Below the pieces are notes generated by a model. The model made no database searches and had not been told where the DNA came from. It worked only from the letters and a program-made list of their open reading frames with translations. 64,000 nucleotides of DNA from positions 62,001 to 126,000 of the forward strand of contig JABLXK010000007.1 of assembly GCA_013178095.1 (NCBI GenBank), written 5' to 3'. The DNA is from Anaerolineae bacterium (GTDB lineage: Bacteria; Chloroflexota; Anaerolineae; Anaerolineales; Anaerolineaceae). The position numbers and the translations under genes were made by a program. Shown piece after piece: positions 8,085-15,745 of the stretch; within the stretch, counting starts at the first letter, position 1, and the number at the start of each line of letters is the position of its first letter.

Positions 8085-10352
8085 ATGAAAACCTTTCCTA
8101 AGACGCTCTTTTCAACCCTTTTTATTATCAGCATAATCCTTTGTTCCTGTTCCAATCATTCCCAAACCACAGAATCCGCTCCATCCGTAAATGCCAGCCG
8201 GACTGTCCTGTTGGTAGACCTTTCGGGGAGCATGATAGACCCGGATGAAACCGGCGTTGTCAAAATGGATGGTGCGCGCAGCGCAATCAACCAGCTGTTG
8301 GATCTAATCAACCTGATCAATCAAACCGGAAATTCCGGCTACCAAAGCCAGGTTGGTCTGGTCACATTTAACAACACCGTTGTTCATACGCTGGAGCCCT
8401 CAACCAATTTGGGTCCGATCCGCAGCACAATTACTCAAGCTAATCCGGATGGCGGGACCAATATGTCCGCAGGTTTGGCCGCTTCGATCGAATTGTTGAA
8501 CCGATCCGACCGGCAGGCCAGGAAAAGTATCATACTGCTCAGCGATGGCATTCCCACCATCACGCTCGATGGAAACGAGGAAATCGATGACCAGCAAGTC
8601 ATCGCCCAGGAAGTCAAGGATATCAACTGGGGAACTATCGACAACCAAATTTGCCTCTTCACCATCGGTTTCGGCAATATCACCTCACCCGATGATGCGG
8701 AATTCGGTGATGCTTTATTGAGTGATCTCGCCAATCAATCCGGCTGCGGAAAATCCTTTAGAGCGCGCGAATCAAACCAATTGGAAAGCGTATTTCTGGA
8801 TGTCTGGCACGCCTCCAACGGAAAAATATTGCTGAATGAAAACTACGCAGCAGCGGGTTCTCAATTCAATCCATCGTGGAAATTCGAAGTGCCTTCCCGC
8901 CAGGCAAATCTCTTTATCACAGTCACCTCCGGCGATACCAATCTGAGCGTGACCTTGCAATACAGGAAAGGCACTCTATACACCATGGCGAGCCCTGCGC
9001 TGACCTCCGCACGCTCCGGCAACACCCTGCTGGTCATGATCCATGAACCGAAAAACGGGGATTGGGATATGAAAATACAGGGGGTTGACGGCAGCGCACC
9101 AGTCAGCGATTATGCTGTAAAAGTCTCATCGCAGCCGCTGCCGAAAACATTCTTGAGCAGTCCTTGGGGCATCCTACTCATTTTGTTGGTGCTTTTGATA
9201 ATTAGCGCAGGAATCTATTTGTTGATAAACCGCAAAGAATGGATCGAATCCGGCAAATTAAAAACGGTAATGAGTGGATTATTCTCATTTTCCTCCCACA
9301 AATCCGGACAGCCTGCAGATGAATTCCCCTGGAAAAAAGCGTTCATCGCCCTGACCATCTTCACAATCCTGATCGCCGCAGCAGTGGTAATCCTGTACCT
9401 GCGCGACCGCACCCCCGGCGAAGCGGAAACCGAAGCACCAGTCATTCCACCGCAAACCATCACCGATACACCTTACTACGATATTACCATCACGCCCACC
9501 GTGACCTTGACCGCGACACCCACACCGGATAACGCCCCCCACGGCAAGATCGTGTATTCCTGCCAGGTGGACCGTCAGACCTCGCACGATCAGATCTGCC
9601 TGATGAACGCTGACGGCACGAACAACCGCCAGTTGACCGACAATCTGAAAGCCATTCATTTCTATCCCTCGCTTTCGCCGGACGGCAACAGCATCGTGTT
9701 TATCTCCTCGCGCGCCGGCGGGTTTGAGATCTTCGAAATGCAAATAGACGGCAGCAACCTGCGCCAGCTCACCTCCGGGATCGGGGAATGCTACGCGCCC
9801 GAGATCTCACCAGACGGCAGCAAGATCGTTTTCACACGCTTCAACGGCGGGCGAAACACCATCTCGGTGATCAACCGCGATGGCAGCGGATTGACTGACT
9901 TGAACAATTACCTGGACTGTAAAGATCCCACCTGGTCGCCGGACGGCTCGCAAATCCTGTTCATTGCCTCGCCATCGCAAGTGCCGCAATTTTTCGTGAT
10001 GAATGCCGATGGCAGCAACCCGCACCAGGTCACCGACATCTCCGGCCTGCGCGGTCGCAGCGATTGGGGCGTGAATGGGTTGATGGCCTCCTACCGAGGC
10101 CAGACCGACCAGCATAACCGTGAGATTTTTTTCTTTGGAGAAAATACTGCGCCTTACAATGTGACCTCGGGCGGCGATAACCTGGCGCCATCCTTTTCGC
10201 CGGACGGCAATTGGGTAACCTTCATGTCCTACCGCGATCATTTCTGGGAATCGGACGGCTGTGAAATTTACGTGATGCGTATTTCTGACGGCACCACCCT
10301 GCGCCTGACCAGTAACGACTACTGCGACTGGCAGCCGCGCTGGGGACCTTAG
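8085..10352 (+). CDS. VWA-domain lipoprotein with C-terminal PD40 (TolB-like) beta-propeller
   Basis: A 755-residue envelope protein of unusual build. Residues 1-22 form a lipoprotein signal ending in LCSC. A von Willebrand A domain follows with an intact MIDAS, VDLSGSM at 44-50. Two hydrophobic helices lie at about 361-381 and 418-438 with a charged loop between. A Thr/Pro linker then leads to repeated PD40 blades (about 480-755) with recurrent NADGTN, SPDGNSIVF and SPDGSKIVF motifs. Inference: a surface sensor or scaffold in which a metal-dependent adhesion module is joined to a TolB-like propeller. A GGGG element precedes the ATG. The gene stands alone, and I know of no exact functional precedent. 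Confidence 0.85.
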   Translation: MKTFPKTLFSTLFIISIILCSCSNHSQTTESAPSVNASRTVLLVDLSGSMIDPDETGVVKMDGARSAINQLLDLINLINQTGNSGYQSQVGLVTFNNTVVHTLEPSTNLGPIRSTITQANPDGGTNMSAGLAASIELLNRSDRQARKSIILLSDGIPTITLDGNEEIDDQQVIAQEVKDINWGTIDNQICLFTIGFGNITSPDDAEFGDALLSDLANQSGCGKSFRARESNQLESVFLDVWHASNGKILLNENYAAAGSQFNPSWKFEVPSRQANLFITVTSGDTNLSVTLQYRKGTLYTMASPALTSARSGNTLLVMIHEPKNGDWDMKIQGVDGSAPVSDYAVKVSSQPLPKTFLSSPWGILLILLVLLIISAGIYLLINRKEWIESGKLKTVMSGLFSFSSHKSGQPADEFPWKKAFIALTIFTILIAAAVVILYLRDRTPGEAETEAPVIPPQTITDTPYYDITITPTVTLTATPTPDNAPHGKIVYSCQVDRQTSHDQICLMNADGTNNRQLTDNLKAIHFYPSLSPDGNSIVFISSRAGGFEIFEMQIDGSNLRQLTSGIGECYAPEISPDGSKIVFTRFNGGRNTISVINRDGSGLTDLNNYLDCKDPTWSPDGSQILFIASPSQVPQFFVMNADGSNPHQVTDISGLRGRSDWGVNGLMASYRGQTDQHNREIFFFGENTAPYNVTSGGDNLAPSFSPDGNWVTFMSYRDHFWESDGCEIYVMRISDGTTLRLTSNDYCDWQPRWGP

Positions 10353-10363
10353 ATCTCGTATGG

Positions 10364-10407
10364 ATTGGGTAGAATTAACGAATAGTTATTGGGTAAAATA
10401 ACCCAAT
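10364..10407 (+). promoter_or_regulatory. Direct and inverted repeats overlapping the start of the methyltransferase gene
   Basis: ATTGGGT occurs at 10364-10370 and again at 10388-10394. The second copy pairs with ACCCAAT at 10401-10407 as a 7-bp inverted repeat with a 6-nt loop that covers the ATG (10406). TAAAAT (10394-10399) inside this element is a plausible -10 box 6 nt before the ATG, which would give a leaderless transcript. No Shine-Dalgarno is present. Confidence 0.45.
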
Positions 10408-11299
10408 GACCAATACGCCACCTGTTTGCGACTACGAAGGCTCCGACTACCAGGACCGATTTTGGGAGGAGGGCGGCCGCGCCTATGAAGACGGCGCCGA
10501 GGTACTGGCACTCAAGCGCCTGCTGCCAAAAGGCGGGCTCCATCTGCTGGAACTGGGCGCGGGAGCCGGGCGCAACACGCCGCGCTACGCAGGTTTTGAG
10601 CACATTACGTTGGTGGATTATTCCAGCACACAGTTACAGCAAGCCATCCAGCGTCTGGGCGCAAAGCCGCAATACCGCTTCGTGGCAGCTGATGTGTACC
10701 GCCTGCCCTTCGCGCCGGGCGCTTTCGACGCCGCCACCATGATCCGCACCATCCATCATTTATCCGAACCGCAGCTCGCGCTGGAACAGGCGCGCGCCTG
10801 CTTAAAAAACGACGCGGCTTTCATCCTGGAATTTGCCAACAAGCGCAACCTGAAATCGATCCTGCGTTACTGGACCGGCCGGCAAAAATGGAGCCCGTTC
10901 AGCCCGGAGCAGGTGGAATTTGTCGAACTGAACTTCGATTTCCACCCCGCCAGCATCAAACGCATGGCAGCCGCCAGCGGATTCAAGGTGGAGAAGCAGA
11001 TCAGCGTTTCGTTCCTGCGCGCGGGATTCTTCAAGCGCGTCATTCCCCTGAAGCTGCTGCTGGCCAAGGAAAACTTCCTGCAGCATATCGCTTCGTGGAC
11101 GGCGCTCAGCCCGAGCGTTTTCCTGCGCCTGCGCGCACTGCCCGGCGGCCAACCGGCGGCACCAACCGGCGACGCTTTCTTCCGCTGCCCGGCCTGCGGG
11201 CATTACCCGCTGGCAGATACGCCGCCCAAGTTGACCTGCGAAGCATGCGGCCAAACCTATGCTTTCAAAGACGGTATCTACGATTTCCGCTTGAAATAA
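10406..11299 (+). CDS. Class I SAM-dependent methyltransferase with C-terminal zinc ribbon
   Basis: Methyltransferase of unknown substrate. The SAM-binding motif LLELGAGAGRNT is at about residues 45-56, followed by VDYSSTQL, AADVYRLPF and a motif IV-like region ending in IRTIHHL. The last 40 residues hold two CxxC pairs (CPACGHYPL, CEACGQTY), a Trm112-like zinc ribbon that often marks an RNA- or protein-directed enzyme. The start lies inside an inverted repeat with a -10-like box 6 nt upstream. The PD-(D/E)XK gene follows 30 bp later and may be cotranscribed, but has its own ribosome site. Confidence 0.85.
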   Translation: MTNTPPVCDYEGSDYQDRFWEEGGRAYEDGAEVLALKRLLPKGGLHLLELGAGAGRNTPRYAGFEHITLVDYSSTQLQQAIQRLGAKPQYRFVAADVYRLPFAPGAFDAATMIRTIHHLSEPQLALEQARACLKNDAAFILEFANKRNLKSILRYWTGRQKWSPFSPEQVEFVELNFDFHPASIKRMAAASGFKVEKQISVSFLRAGFFKRVIPLKLLLAKENFLQHIASWTALSPSVFLRLRALPGGQPAAPTGDAFFRCPACGHYPLADTPPKLTCEACGQTYAFKDGIYDFRLK

Positions 11300-11329
11300 T
11301 CGGTTCATTTTCATAATTAGGAGGGAAGC

Positions 11330-12007
11330 ATGGAAAACTGGAAATTAAGCCCGTCAGATCTGACGTTCCTGTGGGACGAATGCCCGCGCTGTTTTTACCT
11401 GAAGGTGCGCCATAACTTCAAGCGCCCGGCCATGCCTTTCCCCAAGATTTTCAGCCGCATTGACTTATTGATGAAGGATATTTACCTGGGCCATTCCACC
11501 AAAAAGATCTCGCCGGAGCTACCGGAGGGCAAGATTTTGATGACCGGCCGCTGGGTAACTTCCGAGCTCATACCGGCCGCCGACGGCTTGAACGCGTGCT
11601 ACATCCAGGGCATTTTCGACACGGTGGTGCAGTTCGAGGATGGTTCGTACGGCGTGGTAGATTTTAAGACCTCGGAAGCCAAAGAGGAACACATCGGCTT
11701 TTACGGCCGCCAACTTCAGGCATACGCCTTCGCGCTGGCGCATCCCGCGCCCGGCAAGCTTCATCTCCGACCGGTCAGCAAGCTGGGGTTGCTGTACTTC
11801 GAACCGCAGCATCTGGATGAAGCGCCGCCGGATAGATTAAGCCTGATCGGGCCTACCAAATGGGTGGAAATCCCGCAGGACGAGAACGCTTTTCTGGATT
11901 TCATCCGGCGGGTAGGCGATTTGCTCAGCCAGCCGCAGCCGCCGGCCGCCAATCCGGAATGCGCTTTTTGCGCTTACCGTGAGCAAGCGCGCAATACGGC
12001 ATTTTAA
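11330..12007 (+). CDS. PD-(D/E)XK nuclease superfamily protein (Cas4/AddB-like)
   Basis: A 225-residue protein with a RecB-type nuclease core: GVVDFKTSEAK (the D and ExK of the active site) and QLQAYAFAL. Four cysteines frame the domain, CPRCFYLK near residue 18 and CAFCAYR near the C-terminus, as in iron-sulfur Cas4/AddB-type proteins. No CRISPR array or cas gene is visible, so a CRISPR role is not implied. AGGAGGG precedes the ATG. Likely a DNA-repair or end-processing nuclease of unassigned subfamily. Confidence 0.8.
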   Translation: MENWKLSPSDLTFLWDECPRCFYLKVRHNFKRPAMPFPKIFSRIDLLMKDIYLGHSTKKISPELPEGKILMTGRWVTSELIPAADGLNACYIQGIFDTVVQFEDGSYGVVDFKTSEAKEEHIGFYGRQLQAYAFALAHPAPGKLHLRPVSKLGLLYFEPQHLDEAPPDRLSLIGPTKWVEIPQDENAFLDFIRRVGDLLSQPQPPAANPECAFCAYREQARNTAF

Positions 12008-12020
12008 TTAATGACGAGGG

Positions 12021-12175
12021 CGGCGCATTAGGAAATGCACCCATGCTGGGAAAATATCGGATTAGAAGAGCACCAATGCGATCTGCGTGCTGGGTGTTTG
12101 TCGGACTGGAAGACCACCATTGCGGCCTACGTATTTAAAGGACTAAATAAGGCGGCGCATTTGGAAATGCGCCCT
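12021..12175. repeat. Two copies of a short palindromic repeat flanking about 110 bp
   Basis: At 12154-12173 is GGCGCATTT-GG-AAATGCGCC (9-bp arms, 2-nt loop). A near copy with one end mismatch lies at 12022-12041 in the same surroundings. The DNA between them has no ORF. The arrangement resembles a small non-autonomous, REP-like element between two convergent genes, and either hairpin could also help terminate transcription. Confidence 0.5.
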
Positions 12176-12182
12176 ACTTGAA

Positions 12183-12935
12183 TTATTCGCTTTTTTCCAG
12201 CACCCAAAAATGGGAGAGCCCTAACGCACGCAGGGGTGTTTTCTCCAGAAATTGAAGCAAGCTACGCAGCAGTTTGCCCAATGCCGGGCTGCGGTGGATG
12301 ATGTTGTCGTAGGCGCCGAAAATGGTCGTGCGGTAAACGACCTTCAGAGGCAAGCCGCCGAAAAGTTTGTGCAATGAGCGGTGCATGTAGATGCGCACGT
12401 GGGGCGCCAGCTTATCCCGCCAGACATCCGGCAGGTAGTTCACGAAGAGCTTGTTGCCGAAGTGATACTTGCCCTTCCAATAAATACCGTGAGTTTCATA
12501 GGGATATCCGCGGTTGGGGCAAAAAACCACCAGGCGGCCGCCCGCGCGCAGGGTACGCGCCATCTCTTCAGCCGATTGGCGGTCATCCTGCACATGTTCG
12601 AGCACTTCGTGGCTCAGCATCAGGTCGAACATGCTGTTTTTAAAAGGCAGATGTTCGCCTACAGCGCAAACCAGATCGCGATTCTTCTTTTTGGCTTCCA
12701 GCAAGCGCTCGAATTCCACGTCGATGCCAACCGCCAGGCGGGCATTTTCTGCCAGGCGTTCCAGGTATTGACCAACCCCGCAGCCATTTTCCAGCACAAC
12801 GCCTTTCACGGTTTCCCCGGCCCACTGGCGGATCATGGCCAGGCGGCGCTCCTGTCCGGCGCGCCACACATAAGATGGTTCGCCACGCTGGGCGGCTTTA
12901 TCGAGCTGTCGAGAGTCTTCGGTTTTTGCCATCAT
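12183..12935 (-). CDS. Class I SAM-dependent methyltransferase
   Basis: A methyltransferase with motif I VVLENGCGVGQYL at about residue 45, GIDVEFERL, motif II VGEHLPFKNSMFDL, and SHEVLEHVQDD, close to the UbiE/Methyltransf_11 pattern. Substrate unknown. Two adjacent ATGs (12935, 12932) follow the stop of the histidine kinase gene immediately, so translation is probably coupled, and the two share a transcript. The C-terminal half (HFGNKLFVNYLPDVWRD) resembles methyltransferases acting on lipid or sugar substrates, but this is weak. Confidence 0.85.
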   Translation of the reverse strand: MMAKTEDSRQLDKAAQRGEPSYVWRAGQERRLAMIRQWAGETVKGVVLENGCGVGQYLERLAENARLAVGIDVEFERLLEAKKKNRDLVCAVGEHLPFKNSMFDLMLSHEVLEHVQDDRQSAEEMARTLRAGGRLVVFCPNRGYPYETHGIYWKGKYHFGNKLFVNYLPDVWRDKLAPHVRIYMHRSLHKLFGGLPLKVVYRTTIFGAYDNIIHRSPALGKLLRSLLQFLEKTPLRALGLSHFWVLEKSE

Positions 12936-14117
12936 CTATTCTTTCACGTAAGGAACCCAGGCCAGCAGCGTGGTGCCCTGTTTGCGGATGGAGATCACTT
13001 CCATGCCGCCGCCGGCAGCCTCGGCGCGCGCCTGCATGTTGGTCAGGCCGTGGCCAATGCGCGCACCCGGCCGGGGGGTATCGAAGCCGGCGCCGTCGTC
13101 GCTCACCTTGAGCATCACGCGGTCGCCGCGCCGCCACAAGCGCACGGTGACGCGGGTGGCCTTGGCGTGCTTGGCGGTGTTGGATAACGCTTCCTGGAAA
13201 ATGTGATAGAGCGCGTCGATCTGTGGGCGCGCCATGCCCTCCACGTCCTGCGGTTCGCCCTCCATGCTCACGTCGACCATGGTGTTGGCGCGGAATTCGC
13301 GGATCAGGCTGCGCATGCCCTCGATCATGTTGGCATGGCGCAATTGGCGCGGGCGCAAGTTGAGGATGTAGGCGCGGATGTCGGCGATAGCCGCCTGCAG
13401 CGCTTCCAGCGCTTTTTCGATCTGCTGAACGCCGTTGTTCTTGCCTTGCACCTGGCTCATGCGCGCGTTTTCCAGCGAGAGGCCGATGCCGTACAGGGAT
13501 TGAATGATACCGTCATGCAAGTCCATGCCGATGCGCTCGCGTTCCTCGGAGATGATCTGCACGCGAGCCTGCTGGTTGCGGATCTCGTAGGAAATTCCTT
13601 CCGACAACGAAGCACCGGTAGCCTGGAGAAAGTTCATCTCGCGATCCGTCAACAGGCTGCGGCGCGAGTGCGCAAAGCAGACCACGCCATACGCCTCGTC
13701 GTTCAAATAAAGCGGTAGACAAATCAATTGTCCGATGGCTTTTTCGCGCAATTCAACGTTCAACTCTTTCACGCGGCTGTTGGGCAGGTTGACCACGCGC
13801 ATTTCTTTTTTTGTAAATTGGTTGAGCAGCAGACTGCTTTCATCACGGGCAGCATCGACTTCCCAGATATATTGCAGCCTGCCGTGGTGATAGACCAACA
13901 CAAGACTGTTCCGGCATTTTTCACCCAGGTATACCTCACAGGCATCCAGGTCAAGAAGATCCAGGAGCGGGGGAATCACCAGGCGCAAGTTCGCCAGCAG
14001 GAAAGGGAACCGATCCTCGAAGCTCAGGTCTTCCGGTTTTTTTTGGTGAATCTCATCCGCCTGCGGTTTTGCCGACGCAGCGCCGGATGATTCAATTTCA
14101 TAATCCAAGTTTTCCAC
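12936..14117 (-). CDS. NarL-class sensor histidine kinase with GAF-like input domain
   Basis: Cytosolic two-component kinase of the HisKA_3 class. A GAF-like region spans about residues 35-180. The dimerisation/phospho-acceptor helix ERIGMDLHDGIIQSL has His201. The HATPase_c domain shows an N box (ALSNTAKHAKA), DDGAGFD and GHGLTNMQARA. No transmembrane helix is seen, so the signal is probably intracellular. No response regulator is adjacent. The start is GTG at 14117 with TAAAAT (14130-14125) 7 nt upstream and no Shine-Dalgarno, again a leaderless pattern. Confidence 0.9.
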   Translation of the reverse strand: MENLDYEIESSGAASAKPQADEIHQKKPEDLSFEDRFPFLLANLRLVIPPLLDLLDLDACEVYLGEKCRNSLVLVYHHGRLQYIWEVDAARDESSLLLNQFTKKEMRVVNLPNSRVKELNVELREKAIGQLICLPLYLNDEAYGVVCFAHSRRSLLTDREMNFLQATGASLSEGISYEIRNQQARVQIISEERERIGMDLHDGIIQSLYGIGLSLENARMSQVQGKNNGVQQIEKALEALQAAIADIRAYILNLRPRQLRHANMIEGMRSLIREFRANTMVDVSMEGEPQDVEGMARPQIDALYHIFQEALSNTAKHAKATRVTVRLWRRGDRVMLKVSDDGAGFDTPRPGARIGHGLTNMQARAEAAGGGMEVISIRKQGTTLLAWVPYVKE

Positions 14118-14187
14118 AAGCCTGATTTTAATCCAGCAAAAGGCTTTTGCCTAATCGGTTTAATTTCAGCGAATCGGACAAATTTAG

Positions 14188-14193
14188 TATAAT
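14188..14193 (+). promoter_or_regulatory. TATAAT box 10 nt before an ATG
   Basis: Consensus -10 hexamer in a spacer without Shine-Dalgarno sequence. It implies a 5' leader of only a few bases for the molybdopterin oxidoreductase gene at 14204. The -35 match (TTCAGC, 17 nt upstream) is weak. Confidence 0.5.
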
Positions 14194-14203
14194 TTATTCA
14201 TCT

Positions 14204-14845
14204 ATGGCCACCAATTCCCCGCTCAATCGTAAAGATCAGGAAGATGGCATGCGCCGGCAAGGACGGCTTCCGCCGGGGCAAAGCCTGACGCAGAAATTTC
14301 CCGTTTTGCATTACGGCCCTATCCCGGTTTTCGAAGAAAGCCGTTGGAATTTCCGGTTATGGGGCTCAATCGAAAAAGAAATCTGCCTTACCTGGCCGGA
14401 ATTCCAACAACTTCCGCGAACTGTAGTTGATATGGACCTGCACTGCGTCACACGCTGGAGCAAATTCGACACCAGCTGGGAAGGGGTCAGCCTGCGCACC
14501 TTGATCGATACGGGTCTGCTGGATTTGAAGCCGGAAACCTGTTTCGTGATCCAACATGCCGAGAACGACTTTTCCGCCAACCTGCCGCTCGAGGTTGCCC
14601 TGGCGGAGAATTTCCTGCTGGCCACGCATTACAACGGGCAGCCGCTCACGCCCGAGCACGGCTTTCCGCTGCGCGGCGTGGTGGGAGCTATCCCCGGGCG
14701 GAAAGATTTAAAAGACGTTTATTTTTGGAAAGGCGCCAAATGGCTGCGCAGCTTGGAGTTTTCCACAACCGATCGTAAGGGGTTTTGGGAGATGGCGGGC
14801 TATCACAACGACGCGGATATTTGGAAAGAAGAACGGATTGCGTAA
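14204..14845 (+). CDS. Molybdopterin-dependent oxidoreductase (sulfite oxidase/YedY fold)
   Basis: A 213-residue single-domain protein of the oxidoreductase molybdopterin-binding family. DMDLHCVTRWSKFDT carries the family cysteine that ligates molybdenum, in a C-V-T-R-W-S context. WEGVSLRTLID, GFPLRGVVGAIPGRKDLK and VYFWKGAKWLRSLEF follow the fold. There is no signal peptide or Tat motif, so unlike MsrP it looks cytosolic. An upstream in-frame ATG (14147) lies before the TATAAT at 14188-14193, so the ATG at 14204 is preferred. Substrate unknown. Confidence 0.85.
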   Translation: MATNSPLNRKDQEDGMRRQGRLPPGQSLTQKFPVLHYGPIPVFEESRWNFRLWGSIEKEICLTWPEFQQLPRTVVDMDLHCVTRWSKFDTSWEGVSLRTLIDTGLLDLKPETCFVIQHAENDFSANLPLEVALAENFLLATHYNGQPLTPEHGFPLRGVVGAIPGRKDLKDVYFWKGAKWLRSLEFSTTDRKGFWEMAGYHNDADIWKEERIA

Positions 14846-14949
14846 ACCTGCGATTTATCACACAGAACCGTCAAGCGCGAAGCGCCGCAAGGTAATCCGC
14901 AGCGAAATTCTCACTTATTTTGCATAGCACATCTTCCCGGCTTCCATTT

Positions 14950-15062
14950 TTGCTCACCCCCACCTGACCTCCCCTTTTTCGCCTCCACCCAGCCTCTCTA
15001 TTTTTGAATTCACCTCCTCCCAGCCTCCCCCATTTGAAAAACATAAATGGGGTAGGAGATGA
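14950..15062. repeat. Dispersed hairpin repeat, family with CCTCCC boxes
   Basis: Direct CACCTCCTCCCAGCCTCC-type runs near 14953-15027, ending in a hairpin CCCCATTT/AAATGGGG (15028-15035 with 15045-15052) followed by TAGGAG. The same design recurs at 15505-15555 and 15645-15700 on the other side of a broken gene. Confidence 0.6.
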
Positions 15063-15080
15063 GTAAAATTCGGAGTTTAA

Positions 15081-15440
15081 TTACACCAAACGTTTTTCGA
15101 CGATTTTTTCCTTAATTACGCGAATCACTTCATCCAGATCATTCAGCACTTGGCTGTTCCAGAAACGCAGGACATGATAGCCCTTGCGGGCAAGGTCGGC
15201 GGTGCGCATCTGGTCGTACTCATATTGGTCTTTGTACTGGCCGCCATCAACTTCGATAACCAGTTTGAGGCGCGGGGCGCAGAAATCGACAACGTAGTGC
15301 TCGATAGGATGCTGGCGGCGGAAATGAACATTTTAGATTTGATTTTTACGAAGAGCTTCCCATAATTTCGCTTCGGCGGGAGTAGGATTACTGCGCAGGT
15401 CGCGCACGTAGGCATGGATCAACGGGTCTTTGGATGACAT
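15081..15440 (-). pseudogene. DUF559 (Vsr-like endonuclease fold) pseudogene, one in-frame stop
   Basis: Read from ATG 15440 this is a 120-codon frame interrupted only by TAA at 15335-15333 (codon 36). Before the stop are NPTPAEAKLWEALRKNQ; after it, in the same frame, HFRRQHPIEHYVVDFCAP, LKLVIEVDGGQYKDQ and GYHVLRFWNSQVLNDLDEV, which is the full DUF559 signature with its active-site D, E and QY region. Length and both halves match the family, so one nonsense mutation has broken the gene. It lies between blocks of CCTCCC hairpin repeats. Confidence 0.85.
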
Positions 15441-15499
15441 AGATTCCCTCTGGTGGGAATCATTTTAATACTGGTTTTGGTGCTCATCCTCCCGGCCTT

Positions 15500-15700
15500 T
15501 TGGTATTCACCCCCATCCAACCTCCCCAAAAACCTTACGGTTTTAGGGGAGGAGCCATTGGATATTTCAGTACTTGTTTATTTCGTTATTTATTTTTATC
15601 TTTCATCCCGTTCTCTCTCACTTTTTATTCGCCTTCTCCCGGCCTACTGTTTTTCACCCCCTCCCGGCCTCCCCCAAAATCTAACGATTTTAGGGGAGGA
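15500..15700. repeat. Two more CCTCCC hairpin repeats
   Basis: Hairpins CCTCCCC/GGGGAGG at 15521-15552 and CCTCCCCCAAAAT/ATTTTAGGGGAGG at 15668-15699, each preceded by a TTCACCCCC-type run, plus a partial copy near 15478-15500 and another near 15627-15645. The 300-bp gap has no gene. Confidence 0.65.
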
Positions 15701-15745
15701 GAATCTTATTTCGACATACAATAGCATTTATGCAAGTTTTGAAGG

